Positions 1-8,018 of a DNA stretch of 64,000 nt are shown piece by piece. Where the stretch lies: contig NZ_CP110128.1 of NCBI RefSeq assembly GCF_028471945.1, positions 6,103,001-6,167,000 on the forward strand. The letters run 5' to 3'. A program made the translations under genes and the position numbers. The notes under the pieces were generated by a model. That model was not told the DNA's origin. It saw nothing but the letters and a program-made list of their open reading frames with translations, and searched no databases. The DNA comes from Pseudomonas sp. WJP1. GTDB taxonomy: Bacteria > Pseudomonadota > Gammaproteobacteria > Pseudomonadales > Pseudomonadaceae. Position 1 is the first letter of the stretch; the number at the start of each line of letters is the position of its first letter.

Positions 1-34
1 CTTTACCCATCGAATCCACAGGGAACTCGCCATA

Positions 35-277
35 ATGAAAACCTTGATCAGCCTGTTTCTGACCCTCGTCGCCACCTCGGCCATGGCCGCTGAAAACGAG
101 CCCCTCGCGGTCCTGTACAACCCGGCCCAGCCGCTGGACATCGCCAAGGTGGTTTCGGTGTCGGATACCGCCACCGCGTGCGGGGTTGTACCAGCGACCA
201 TGGTCTATGTCGACCATCAGGGCCAGACCCGCCGCGTGACCTACAACGTCATCGGTGATTGCACCAGCAGCCTGTGA
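35..277 (+). CDS. small secreted DUF2790 family protein
   Basis: An 80-residue protein with a clear Sec signal peptide: Met-Lys, a hydrophobic run and an AMA/AEN cleavage site near residue 19. The mature part is about 60 residues and carries two cysteines (in TACG and GDC) that could form a disulfide in the periplasm. Its sequence and size fit the DUF2790 family of small Pseudomonas exported proteins, whose function is not known to me. GGGAAC lies about 10 bases before the ATG. It is convergent with the benF-like gene that follows and has no obvious functional partner here. Confidence 0.8.
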   Translation: MKTLISLFLTLVATSAMAAENEPLAVLYNPAQPLDIAKVVSVSDTATACGVVPATMVYVDHQGQTRRVTYNVIGDCTSSL

Positions 278-290
278 TCCGCCCTGGCAC

Positions 291-1559
291 TCAGAGCAGC
301 GTCCAGGTGTAACTCAGGATCAAGCGGTTTTCATCGATATCACTGCGGTAGTTGGACCGCGCCATCGCATTGCGCACACGGATGCCGAGGCCTTTGAGGC
401 TACCGCTCTGCAGCACATAGCCGATGTCCAGGTCACGCTCTCGATCCTTGCCCTCATACCCCTTGCCGGTATCGACATTGTTGCCGCTGATGTAGCGCAC
501 AGTGCTGGTCAACCCCGGTACTCCCAGGGCCGCAAAGTCATAGTCGTAACGTGCCTGCCAGGAGCGTTCATCGGTGAAGGCGAACTCATAGGTCGGCACT
601 TCGTTGCCCAGCGGTGAGATGTTGGCAAACACCCGCGGGAACGCGCTGTCACCGTACATGCCCTGATAGCCGAGATAAAATGTGTGACCGCCACGCTTGG
701 CCGACAGCAGCGAAAAGAACGCCTGGTTGTCGATGTTACCCAGCAGTTTTTTACCGTCCTCGCGCGAATCGAAGTAGCCGAGGTTGGCCCCCAATACCCA
801 GTCACCCGTCGGCTGGCTGTGCTTGAGCCCCAGGAAGCGCTGGTTGTAGATATCTTCCAGTTGCCCGTACCAGGCGCTGACCGAACTGCGTTTATCGTTG
901 AAGACGTAATCGGCCCCGGCAAAATTGAAGCCGTCGCTGCTGACCTGCCGTTGCGGTACGTGACCGAGCATGGCCTGCATTTTTTCGTCACCGGCCTCGT
1001 TGCGCAGGCTGGTGGAATTCAAATGCCCGCCCTGCAGCGTCAGGCCATTGATCTCGCTGGAGCTGATGCTTGCACCCTGATAGCTGGGCGGCAGCAGTCG
1101 GATATCGCTGAACACCAGCACCGGCAGGTTGGGTTGCAACTCCCCCACTTTCAGTTCGGTTTTGGAGTAGCGCATCTTCAAGGCGCCCTCCAGACGGCTG
1201 TAATCGTTCGCCGCCCGCCCGTCATCCTGCACCGGCAGCAAACCGGTATTGACCCGATCCGGGCTGCTGTCGAGCTTGAGCCCGAGCAGGCCGATCACAT
1301 CCACGCCGAACCCGACGGTGCCCTGGGTGTAACCCGATTTGACGTTGAGGATAAATCCCTGGGCCCATTCCTCGGCCTTCGATTGCTGATTGGCCCCGAC
1401 GATGTCGGAATAGTCGCGGCTGAAGTAGTAATTGCGTGCCTGCAAGGTGGCCGTGGTGTCTTCGATGAAACCGCCCTCGGCGGCCATCGCGCCGGTGGAG
1501 AAACCCGAGACGACAGCCATGGACAACACTGAACCGGTTGTTGGAAGAATCTGTTTCAT
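291..1559 (-). CDS. benF: OprD-family outer-membrane porin, BenF-like (benzoate uptake)
   Basis: A 422-residue protein with a signal peptide (residues 1-26, ending STGAMA) and the OprD opening '[21 protein letters not shown]'-like region typical of occD/occK channels. Alternating aromatic and polar strands fit an 18-stranded barrel, and the protein ends in TWTLL. The reading frame is open about 150 codons further upstream, but that part overlaps benE and lacks a signal peptide, so the ATG at 1557-1559 is taken. It is the last gene of benK-benE-benF on the minus strand, 17 bases after benE. The benzoate specificity is inferred from this context; other OprD porins take other aromatic or amino acid substrates. 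Confidence 0.85.
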   Translation of the reverse strand: MKQILPTTGSVLSMAVVSGFSTGAMAAEGGFIEDTTATLQARNYYFSRDYSDIVGANQQSKAEEWAQGFILNVKSGYTQGTVGFGVDVIGLLGLKLDSSPDRVNTGLLPVQDDGRAANDYSRLEGALKMRYSKTELKVGELQPNLPVLVFSDIRLLPPSYQGASISSSEINGLTLQGGHLNSTSLRNEAGDEKMQAMLGHVPQRQVSSDGFNFAGADYVFNDKRSSVSAWYGQLEDIYNQRFLGLKHSQPTGDWVLGANLGYFDSREDGKKLLGNIDNQAFFSLLSAKRGGHTFYLGYQGMYGDSAFPRVFANISPLGNEVPTYEFAFTDERSWQARYDYDFAALGVPGLTSTVRYISGNNVDTGKGYEGKDRERDLDIGYVLQSGSLKGLGIRVRNAMARSNYRSDIDENRLILSYTWTLL

Positions 1560-1576
1560 CGTTTTTTCTCTTATTT

Positions 1577-2797
1577 TTATTGATCGACAGGTAGAAGTGC
1601 CTTGGCCGCAGCGCTTTCGCGGCTCTGGGTGGAGCGACGGCTGCTCAACATCAAATGGGTGACCATGCCGAAAATCAGCCCCCAAAAAGCCGCGGACAAC
1701 CCAAACAGCGACATGCCCGAGGCGGTGGTGAGAAAGGTCACCAGCGCGGCTTCGCGATCGCTTGGCACAGCCATCGCGCCCGCCAGCGCTCCGGCAATCG
1801 CAGCGAACAGCGCCAATCCGGCGAGGGCCGCGATCAGTTCCTTGGGGAATGCGGTAAACAGAGAGACCAGGGTGGCGCCGAAGATCCCCAGCACCAGGTA
1901 GCACAGGCCGCCCACCACCCCGGCCACATAACGCTTGCCGGGGTCTTCGTGGGCCTCGCGGCCGGTGCAAATGGCCGCGGTAATCGCCGCCAGGTTCAGC
2001 CCGTGGCAACCGAACGGCGCCAACAGTGCCGTGCCCAAAGCGCTACTGGCGATGATCGGCCCCGATGGCGTGGCGTAGCCGCTGGCGCGCAACACCGCCA
2101 TGCCCGGAACGAACTGACCGGTGAGCGCCACCATCACCAGCGGCAAGGCGATGTTCAGCGTTGCACTGAGGCTGAACGCCGGGGTGATCCACACCGGCGT
2201 GGCCAAGCCGATGACCAACGCCTCGCTATGCAGATCACCGGCGAGCAACGCCATCGAGCAGCCCACCAGCAGCACCATCAGTACCGCATAACGCGGCATC
2301 AGCCGTTTGCAGACCAGGTACGTGGCAAACATCGCCAGCACCAGCAACGGCTTGCCCTGCAACGAGACGAACAGCCCGGTGCCGAAGCTGAACAGAATCC
2401 CCGCCAGCATCGCCGCTGCAACCGCTGCCGGCAGCTTGCCGATGATCCGGTCAAACGCCCCCGACACCCCGACCAGGAAAATGATCAGGCTGCTCACCAG
2501 GTAGGCACCCACCGCTTCCGGCAGGGAGATCCCTGGCAACAACGCCACCAGCAACGCCGAACCGGGCGCCGACCACGCGATGATCACCGGCACGCGATAG
2601 CGCAAACTCAAGCCGATGCCGAGCACAGCGCTGCCGATGGAAATCGCCCAGACCCACGACGACAGCACTTCGCGCGACAGGTGCGCGGCCTCGGCGGCCT
2701 GGAAAATGATCACCAAGGGGCCCGCGTAGGAAATCACTGTGGCAATGAACCCGGCGACGGCCGCCGACAGGGAAAAGTCGCGCATCAAGGTCTTCAT
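1577..2797 (-). CDS. benE: BenE family benzoate membrane transporter
   Basis: A 406-residue, very hydrophobic protein with about 11-12 predicted membrane segments. It opens with a short cytoplasmic [13 protein letters not shown], followed by the conserved [20 protein letters not shown] segment of the BenE family (benzoate:H+ symporter type, inner membrane). [18 protein letters not shown] stretch near residue 270 is also typical of the family. Its start overlaps the benK stop by four bases (ATGA), which indicates translational coupling, and benF follows 17 bases on. Together the three genes cover outer- and inner-membrane passage of benzoate. Confidence 0.92.
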   Translation of the reverse strand: MKTLMRDFSLSAAVAGFIATVISYAGPLVIIFQAAEAAHLSREVLSSWVWAISIGSAVLGIGLSLRYRVPVIIAWSAPGSALLVALLPGISLPEAVGAYLVSSLIIFLVGVSGAFDRIIGKLPAAVAAAMLAGILFSFGTGLFVSLQGKPLLVLAMFATYLVCKRLMPRYAVLMVLLVGCSMALLAGDLHSEALVIGLATPVWITPAFSLSATLNIALPLVMVALTGQFVPGMAVLRASGYATPSGPIIASSALGTALLAPFGCHGLNLAAITAAICTGREAHEDPGKRYVAGVVGGLCYLVLGIFGATLVSLFTAFPKELIAALAGLALFAAIAGALAGAMAVPSDREAALVTFLTTASGMSLFGLSAAFWGLIFGMVTHLMLSSRRSTQSRESAAAKALLPVDQ

Positions 2798-4161
2798 GAA
2801 GCCTCGCCGACAGCTCCGCCAGACGCACCCTGCTGCGCGCCTGATAGTGATTGGCGGGCACTGCGCCGACTGCTGATGGCGAACACCGTCATGGCGATGG
2901 CGGCAATCGCACCGGGCAAGGCAAACGCCATGAAGTTCAGTTGCAGCGGCAGGCTGATCCCGAGCAAGGCACCACCCAGCAATGGCCCGACGATCGCACC
3001 ATTGCGCCCGATGCCCGAAGCCCAGCCAAGGCCCGTGGACCGAATGTTCATGGAGTAGAACTGGGCGGCGCAGGCGTACAGCAGAATCTGCGAGCCGATG
3101 GTGGTGGCGCCAGCGATGGCGATCAACAGGTACAGCACCGGCATCGGGCTGTTGAAGCCCAACAGGGTGATCGACACCGCCGCCATGGCGAAGAACACCG
3201 ACAGCACGCGCGGCAGGTTGAGCTTGTCACCCAGCACCCCGCCGCCGACTGCACCGAAGATCGCGCCAAAATTCAGCACCAGCAGGAACGACAGGCTCGA
3301 GCCCAGGCTGTAACCGGCGTTGGCCATCAGTTTCGGCAGCCAGGAACTCAAGGCGTAGACCATCAGCAGGCAGCAGAAAAACGCCAGCCACAACATCAGC
3401 GTGCGCAGCGCACGGCCCTCGCGGAACAACTGCAATACCGGGGTGCCCGTGCCCTTCACTTCAATCATGTGCAACTGATCATCGGATTGTGCGACGTAGG
3501 CCGGGTCGATACGCTGGAGAATCTTGCGAGCTTCGTCATTGCGCCCCTGGCGCAGCATGAAGCCAACCGACTCGGGCAGGAAATACATGATCAGCGGCAA
3601 CAGCAGCAACGGCAGGATCGCCACGTAGAACACCGACTGCCAGCCGAAGCTCGGGATCAGCACGATGCCCAGCCCGGCGGACAGCATGCCGCCCACCGAG
3701 TAGCCACTGAACATGATCGCCACCAGGGTGCTGCGGATCTTTTTCGGCGCGTACTCGTTCATCAACGCCACGACATTGGGCATCACGCCACCAATGCCCA
3801 GGCCGGCAATGAAGCGGCAGATACCAAACTCCGTGGGGTTCCTGGCGAAACCGTTAAGCACGGTGAAACCGCTGAAGAGGATCACGCAAATGGTGATGGC
3901 TTTCTTGCGGCCGATCCTGTCCGACAGCGGGCCGAAGAACAGCGCGCCGAACATCATGCCAAACAATGCATAACTGCCCAGTGCACCCGCTTGGAGGGGA
4001 CTGAGTCCCCATTCCTTCATCAACATCGGCAGAACCACGCCGTAGATCACCAGATCGTAACCGTCGAAGATGATGATCAGGGCACACCAGAACAGCACCA
4101 TCCAGTGAAAGCGGTTGAAGCGAGCCTTGTCGATAACCTCGTGTACGTCGATTTTGCGCAT
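2794..4161 (-). CDS. benK: MFS aromatic acid:H+ symporter BenK
   Basis: A 455-residue major facilitator of the aromatic acid:H+ symporter type (BenK/PcaK). It begins MRKIDVHEVIDKARFNRFH. The signature GYDLVIYG lies in the first membrane helix, and the loop-2 motif GPLSDRIGRK follows helix 2; both are hallmarks of this subfamily. Twelve membrane segments are likely. A start 36 bases further upstream is possible, but the ATG used here has AAGAG about eight bases ahead. It heads the benKEF operon. Upstream (4227-4289) lie promoter elements and XylS/BenR-type repeats, so benzoate induction through an unlinked benR is likely. Confidence 0.9.
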   Translation of the reverse strand: MRKIDVHEVIDKARFNRFHWMVLFWCALIIIFDGYDLVIYGVVLPMLMKEWGLSPLQAGALGSYALFGMMFGALFFGPLSDRIGRKKAITICVILFSGFTVLNGFARNPTEFGICRFIAGLGIGGVMPNVVALMNEYAPKKIRSTLVAIMFSGYSVGGMLSAGLGIVLIPSFGWQSVFYVAILPLLLLPLIMYFLPESVGFMLRQGRNDEARKILQRIDPAYVAQSDDQLHMIEVKGTGTPVLQLFREGRALRTLMLWLAFFCCLLMVYALSSWLPKLMANAGYSLGSSLSFLLVLNFGAIFGAVGGGVLGDKLNLPRVLSVFFAMAAVSITLLGFNSPMPVLYLLIAIAGATTIGSQILLYACAAQFYSMNIRSTGLGWASGIGRNGAIVGPLLGGALLGISLPLQLNFMAFALPGAIAAIAMTVFAISSRRSARQSLSGAQQGASGGAVGEAS

Positions 4162-4226
4162 GGCGTTCATCTCTTGTTGTTTTTCTTTTAAGAGCATCGG
4201 GAATACGGCTTACGTCCGTACAGCCG

Positions 4227-4253
4227 ATGCTAGAGGGCTCGGACGCAGGTCAA
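4227..4253 (-). promoter_or_regulatory. candidate benK promoter
   Basis: On the minus strand, TTGACC (4248-4253) directly follows the proximal BenR-type repeat, and TAGCAT (4227-4232) lies 15 bases further. The spacing is short for sigma-70, which fits a promoter that depends on an activator. The start of transcription is not known; the elements were picked by eye. Confidence 0.5.
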
Positions 4254-4289
4254 TATCCGCATCACGCAGATCGCTATCCGTTTTGTGCA
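4254..4289 (-). promoter_or_regulatory. XylS/BenR-type operator, two direct repeats
   Basis: Read on the minus strand, TGCA-CAAAAC-GGATA (4275-4289) is followed after exactly six bases by TGCG-TGATGC-GGATA (4254-4268). The known XylS/BenR site is TGCA-N6-GGNTA, present as two direct repeats spaced by six bases. The first copy matches fully and the second differs at one base (G for A). The downstream repeat abuts the candidate -35 element, as expected for an activator of the AraC/XylS family. Confidence 0.8.
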
Positions 4290-4392
4290 GAGGCGTCATG
4301 AGGTGTTGCAGGCGGGAATTTCGCAGCGGTATTTGCACCTGTGCGACAAACTGTTTCCTTTGCGATCAGATTTGAGCGCTAAGCTTGGGCCT

Positions 4393-5019
4393 ATGGATGA
4401 CTCAGATTACTTACGCCTGCTGACCATTGCGGCCGAGCAAGCCAACGCGTTCCTGTCCAATGCCCGCAAATGGGAGCGCGAGCGTTGGGTCTGCCAGCGC
4501 CTGCTGCAAGGCCTGAACATTCCCTACCGCGCCGACGAATTCGCCCCGGCCGGGGAGCCGCCGGACGTGCTGTTTCGCGACGCCAGTTTCGAGGTGTTCT
4601 TCGTCCTCGACGAGGGCCGACGCCTCAACGATGAATGGCGCGACGAACTGCAACGGCGGCGCAGCGCGTTCTCCCTGAGCCAGCTGGTCCGGCGCGAGGC
4701 CAAGCCCCGGCGCATACCGGCCAACGAGTTCTTGCTGCGGCTGGCGCCGACCTTGCGCAAAAAAGCGCACAACTACAAAGAACGCGGCATGGACCTGGGC
4801 GAGCTGGACATCATTGCCTTCGCCAGCCTCAAGCGCGAAGTGCTGGACCTCAACAGTCATTTCCCGCCGCCCACCGAATACCTGCGCCAGGGCTGGCGCT
4901 CGCTATCGCTGGTGGGCCCGACCTTCGCCCGTGTGTTGTTCGCACATCCCGATGCGCCGGATTTCCTGCGCAGCAACCTGGGACGCAGCATCGTGTTCGA
5001 CGTCGGGATCAGCCTGTGA
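4393..5019 (+). CDS. DUF1780 domain protein
   Basis: A 208-residue soluble protein beginning MDDSDYLRLLTIAAEQANAF. I recognise it as the conserved pseudomonad DUF1780 family, which has no assigned function. It is charged and Arg-rich in the middle (residues 80-135), has no signal peptide or membrane segment, and ends SIVFDVGISL. The frame is open further upstream, but the ATG at 4393 matches the family start. The next gene (MOSC protein) starts with a GTG overlapping this stop codon (GTGA), so the two are probably co-translated. Divergent from benK. Confidence 0.85.
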   Translation: MDDSDYLRLLTIAAEQANAFLSNARKWERERWVCQRLLQGLNIPYRADEFAPAGEPPDVLFRDASFEVFFVLDEGRRLNDEWRDELQRRRSAFSLSQLVRREAKPRRIPANEFLLRLAPTLRKKAHNYKERGMDLGELDIIAFASLKREVLDLNSHFPPPTEYLRQGWRSLSLVGPTFARVLFAHPDAPDFLRSNLGRSIVFDVGISL

Positions 5020-5543
5020 GCCCACTGCAGGAACTGATTGGCGAAGTGCCGCAGATCGGCCGCGTACGCTGGATCGGCGTGCGCCCGGAACGTCACGTAC
5101 CGATGATCGAACTGGATGCCGTGGAAGCGCGACTGGAGGCCGGCTTGACCGGCGATCGCGCCCGCCCCGGCGTACGCAATGCACGGCAGGTGACGTTGAT
5201 CCAGTGGGAGCATCTGGCGGTAATCAGCTCGCTCATGGGCCGACCGGACGATCAACCCGTCAAGCCTGAAGATCTGCGGCGCAATCTCGTTATCAGTGGC
5301 ATCAACTTGTTCAGCCTCAAGGGCCGGCGTTTTCGCATTGGACAGGCGATTTTCGAAACCACCGGCTGGTGCCAGCCCTGCGCACGCCTGCAACACAACC
5401 TGGGCCCTGGGACCTTTCAGGCCGTGCGCGGACATGGCGGAATCACCGCCCGGGTGTTACAAAGTGGCATCATTCGACTGGACGACAAAGTGAGCGTCGA
5501 GCCCATTCCGGACAGCGGCTATGCTCCGTTCAACGTTCGTTGA
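5016..5543 (+). CDS. MOSC domain-containing protein
   Basis: A 175-residue protein with a single MOSC domain (molybdenum cofactor sulfurase C-terminal type). The diagnostic part is ETTGWCQPCARLQ near residue 120, in which a conserved cysteine would carry sulfur in related enzymes, preceded by NLVISGINLFSL. Related small MOSC proteins (YiiM/YuaD type) act in sulfur or Moco-linked redox chemistry; the substrate here cannot be told. The GTG start at 5016 overlaps the stop of the DUF1780 gene, giving a GTGA junction and implying coupling. Confidence 0.85.
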   Translation: MSPLQELIGEVPQIGRVRWIGVRPERHVPMIELDAVEARLEAGLTGDRARPGVRNARQVTLIQWEHLAVISSLMGRPDDQPVKPEDLRRNLVISGINLFSLKGRRFRIGQAIFETTGWCQPCARLQHNLGPGTFQAVRGHGGITARVLQSGIIRLDDKVSVEPIPDSGYAPFNVR

Positions 5544-5594
5544 GTCTGCCTGTAGCTTCTTCACCTTCAGCAACGTCTACCTGACGAGGCCTTT

Positions 5595-5768
5595 ATGACC
5601 AGCCGCCTGAACCCCGAAGACCAAAAGCATGTCGAAGCCTATCTGCAACTGTCCCAACACCGAGTCGAGCGCCGGCCATTTCGGCCGTGGATGCTCCTGG
5701 TGCTGGTGCTGGCAGTGACCATTGGTCTGGGCCTGCTGAGCCGACTTATCAGTTACCTGACGCTATGA
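5595..5768 (+). CDS. small DUF3094 family membrane protein
   Basis: A 57-residue protein: MTSRLNPEDQKHVEAYL, a basic RVERRPFRPW stretch, then one hydrophobic segment (about residues 34-55) reaching the C-terminus. This matches the short single-pass DUF3094 family of pseudomonads, of unknown role. The charge pattern suggests the N-terminus is cytoplasmic. It lies 51 bases after the MOSC gene and 60 bases before the NADH dehydrogenase gene, on the same strand, and may belong to the same transcript. Confidence 0.8.
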   Translation: MTSRLNPEDQKHVEAYLQLSQHRVERRPFRPWMLLVLVLAVTIGLGLLSRLISYLTL

Positions 5769-5828
5769 GCTGCCTGGCGCTCGCTTGGGTAACCACACCG
5801 ATTTTCTTTAGCCTTGTGAGTTATCCCC

Positions 5829-7127
5829 ATGTCCCATCGTATTGTAATTGTCGGCGGCGGCGCCGGCGGTCTGGAGCTGGCTACCCGTCTGGGTAAGACT
5901 CTGGGCAAGCGCGGCACGGCCAGCGTGATGCTGGTCGACGCGAACCTGACCCACATCTGGAAACCGCTGTTGCACGAAGTCGCGGCCGGGTCGCTGAATT
6001 CGTCCGAAGACGAACTCAACTATGTGGCCCAGGCAAAATGGAACCACTTCCAGTTCCAGCTGGGGCGCATGAGCGGGCTTGATCGCGCCAACAAAAAAAT
6101 CCAGCTGGCCGCCACTTATGATGAAGCCGGGCTGGAACTGGTGCCCGCCCGGGAAGTGCCTTACGACTCGCTGGTGATCTCCGTCGGCAGTACCACCAAC
6201 GATTTCGGCACCCTGGGCGCGGCGCAGCACTGCCTGTTCCTGGATACCCGCAAGCAGGCCGAGCGCTTCCACCAGCAGTTGCTCAACCACTACCTGCGCG
6301 CCCACGCGGGGCAGACTGACAAAGTCGAGCAGATCAGCGTCGCCATCGTCGGTGCCGGTGCCACCGGGGTCGAACTGGCCGCCGAACTGCATAACGCCGC
6401 CCATGAACTGGCGGCTTATGGCCTGGATCGGATCAAACCGGAAAACATGCACATCACCCTGATCGAAGCCGGGCCTCGCGTGCTGCCGGCCCTGCCGGAG
6501 CGGATCGGCGGGCCGGTGCACAAGACCCTGGAAAAACTCGGGGTCAACGTCATGACCAATGCCGCCGTCAGCGAGGTGACGACCGACAGCCTGATCACCG
6601 CGGATGGCAAGGTGATCAACGCCAGCCTTAAAGTCTGGGCCGCCGGGATTCGTGCGCCAGGGTTCCTCAAGGACATCGATGGCCTGGAAACCAACCGCAT
6701 CAATCAACTGCAAGTGCTGCCGACCCTGCAAACCACCCGTGACGAGAACATCTTCGCCTTCGGTGACTGCGCGGCTTGCCCGCAACCGGGCACTGATCGC
6801 AATGTGCCGCCCCGCGCCCAGGCTGCGCATCAACAAGCTTCGTTGCTGGCCAAATCGCTGAAGCTGCGGATCGAAGGCAAGCCTCTGCCTACGTACAAGT
6901 ACACCGACTACGGGTCGCTGATCTCGCTGTCGCGTTTTTCGGCTGTGGGTAACTTGATGGGTAACCTGACCGGCAGCGTGATGCTGGAGGGCTGGCTGGC
7001 GCGGATGTTCTACGTGTCGCTGTACCGCATGCACCAGATGGCCTTGTACGGGCCGTTCCGCACGGCGATGCTGATGCTGGGCAGCAAAATTGGACGCGGG
7101 ACCGAGCCACGCTTGAAACTGCACTGA
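5829..7127 (+). CDS. ndh: type II NADH dehydrogenase (NDH-2), FAD-dependent
   Basis: A 432-residue flavoprotein of the NDH-2 family, which passes electrons from NADH to quinone at the inner membrane without pumping protons. The FAD-binding Rossmann motif IVIVGGGAGGLELA is at residues 4-17. The NADH-binding motif VAIVGAGATGVELAAEL is near 175, and the second FAD motif FAFGDCAACPQ near 313. PRAQAAHQQA, a quinone-site region typical of the family, follows. A C-terminal amphipathic region (about 380-430) should attach it to the membrane. It stands alone after the small DUF3094 gene; a REP palindrome follows the stop. Confidence 0.92.
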   Translation: MSHRIVIVGGGAGGLELATRLGKTLGKRGTASVMLVDANLTHIWKPLLHEVAAGSLNSSEDELNYVAQAKWNHFQFQLGRMSGLDRANKKIQLAATYDEAGLELVPAREVPYDSLVISVGSTTNDFGTLGAAQHCLFLDTRKQAERFHQQLLNHYLRAHAGQTDKVEQISVAIVGAGATGVELAAELHNAAHELAAYGLDRIKPENMHITLIEAGPRVLPALPERIGGPVHKTLEKLGVNVMTNAAVSEVTTDSLITADGKVINASLKVWAAGIRAPGFLKDIDGLETNRINQLQVLPTLQTTRDENIFAFGDCAACPQPGTDRNVPPRAQAAHQQASLLAKSLKLRIEGKPLPTYKYTDYGSLISLSRFSAVGNLMGNLTGSVMLEGWLARMFYVSLYRMHQMALYGPFRTAMLMLGSKIGRGTEPRLKLH

Positions 7128-7137
7128 TATAAAAACC

Positions 7138-7227
7138 TGTGGGAGCTAGCCTGCTGGCGATAGCGTCGAAACAGCCAACATCGATGTTGACTGACATAGC
7201 GCCATCGCCAGCAGGCTAGCTCCCACA
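7138..7227. repeat. REP-type inverted repeat (TGTGGGAGC class)
   Basis: Inverted pair with arms starting TGTGGGAGCTAGCCTGCTGG and ending in its complement. The arms are about 24 bases around a 40-base spacer, just after the ndh stop. This is the layout of a pseudomonad REP doublet (REPIN). It could also form a hairpin that ends or protects the ndh transcript. Confidence 0.8.
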
Positions 7228-7267
7228 TTGGTTTTAGCAGTGCCCTTATGTTTTTCGCAGGCAAAAA

Positions 7268-7300
7268 AAATCCCCGTATCTTTCGATACGAGGATTTTTA
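7268..7300 (-). terminator. intrinsic terminator of the tRNA operon
   Basis: On the minus strand, the stem ATCCTCGTATC / GATACGGGGAT closes on a GAAA tetraloop and is followed by a run of eight T. It lies four bases after the last tRNA-Pro, so it ends the tRNA transcript. Confidence 0.85.
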
Positions 7301-7303
7301 GTA

Positions 7304-7380
7304 TGGTCGGGGTAAGGGGATTCGAACTCCTGACATCCTGCTCCCAAAGCAGGCGCGCTACCGGACTGCGCTATACCCCG
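7304..7380 (-). tRNA. tRNA-Pro (anticodon TGG), copy 1
   Basis: A 77-base cloverleaf with encoded CCA. The acceptor stem is CGGGGTA, the anticodon loop reads TTTGGGA with anticodon TGG, and the T loop is TTCGAAT. It is identical to the copy at 7557-7633. It is the last gene of the tRNA cluster but follows an internal terminator at 7383-7413, so its expression may be lower than that of the upstream genes. Confidence 0.95.
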
Positions 7381-7382
7381 GT

Positions 7383-7413
7383 AAAAAAAAGGCACCTTTG
7401 GAAGGCGCCTTCT
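7383..7413 (-). terminator. internal terminator between tRNA-Lys and tRNA-Pro copy 1
   Basis: Minus strand: AAGGCGCCTT, a two-to-four-base loop, AAGGTGCCTT and then a run of T. This is a full intrinsic terminator inside the tRNA cluster, which suggests that the cluster once ended here or that copy 1 of tRNA-Pro depends on read-through. Confidence 0.8.
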
Positions 7414-7475
7414 GCGAACAGAGCTTTTGGCGTCTGATCTTAAGATTCGATTCCAGCGTTAACTGGTTTCAAAAA

Positions 7476-7551
7476 TGGTGGGTCGTGTGGGATTCGAACC
7501 TACGACCAATTGGTTAAAAGCCAACTGCTCTACCAACTGAGCTAACGACCC
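7476..7551 (-). tRNA. tRNA-Lys (anticodon TTT)
   Basis: A 76-base cloverleaf starting GGGTCGTTAGCTCAGTTGG, with the anticodon loop CTTTTAA (anticodon TTT), the T loop TTCGAAT and encoded CCA. It is close to the E. coli tRNA-Lys sequence. It lies between the two tRNA-Pro copies. Confidence 0.96.
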
Positions 7552-7556
7552 AAAAA

Positions 7557-7633
7557 TGGTCGGGGTAAGGGGATTCGAACTCCTGACATCCTGCTCCCAA
7601 AGCAGGCGCGCTACCGGACTGCGCTATACCCCG
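7557..7633 (-). tRNA. tRNA-Pro (anticodon TGG), copy 2
   Basis: A 77-base gene identical over its full length to 7304-7380, with encoded CCA. It lies between tRNA-Asn and tRNA-Lys, inside the operon and before the internal terminator. Confidence 0.95.
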
Positions 7634-7642
7634 GTTTGAAAT

Positions 7643-7718
7643 TGGCTCCGTGACCAGGACTCGAACCTGGGACCCAATGATTAACAGTCATTTGCTCTAC
7701 CGACTGAGCTATCACGGA
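7643..7718 (-). tRNA. tRNA-Asn (anticodon GTT)
   Basis: A 76-base cloverleaf starting TCCGTGATAGCTCAGTCGG, with the anticodon loop CTGTTAA (anticodon GTT), the T loop TTCGAGT and encoded CCA. It is the first gene of the tRNA operon, about 90 bases after the -10 element. Confidence 0.96.
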
Positions 7719-7806
7719 ACTACACATTTCAATTTACAACTTTGTAGCTTTACTGCGTTCTCTTCGACCCGTTCGCATCGCTGCGTTCGTGTGTCTGAGG
7801 CGCGCT

Positions 7807-7834
7807 ATTCTACAATCTTCAGCACCTCTGTCAA
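7807..7834 (-). promoter_or_regulatory. strong sigma-70 promoter of the tRNA operon
   Basis: On the minus strand, TTGACA (7829-7834) and TAGAAT (7807-7812) are 16 bases apart, followed by a GC-rich discriminator (AGCGCGCC). A GC-rich discriminator is usual for stringently controlled stable-RNA promoters. Confidence 0.85.
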
Positions 7835-7967
7835 CCCCCTAATTTGCATTCAAGTTAATGATTTGCAACTTATTTTAGATTCCTGCTTGGGAGCAGAAAC
7901 CCTGGCGGGTGACTTACTGCGGGGCGCACTTTACAAGCCTTTTCCTTAGAGTTCAACAGCCTGAATG

Positions 7968-8000
7968 AAAAAAAGGCCTCGCAATGCGAGGCCTTTTCGA
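7968..8000 (-). terminator. intrinsic terminator after clpB
   Basis: Minus strand: AAAAGGCCTCGC, a short ATT loop, GCGAGGCC and a long T run, placed 19 bases after the clpB stop. The flanking A run on the other side means it could work in both directions. Confidence 0.85.
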
Positions 8001-8018
8001 TTTTGCTGCCGTTAGGGA

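Noticed and set aside
1560..2009. A 150-codon upstream extension of the benF frame.
   Set aside because: It overlaps benE out of frame; the signal peptide starts at 1559.
1655..4191. Two long plus-strand frames opposite benE and benK.
   Set aside because: Antisense shadows of two well-supported transporters.
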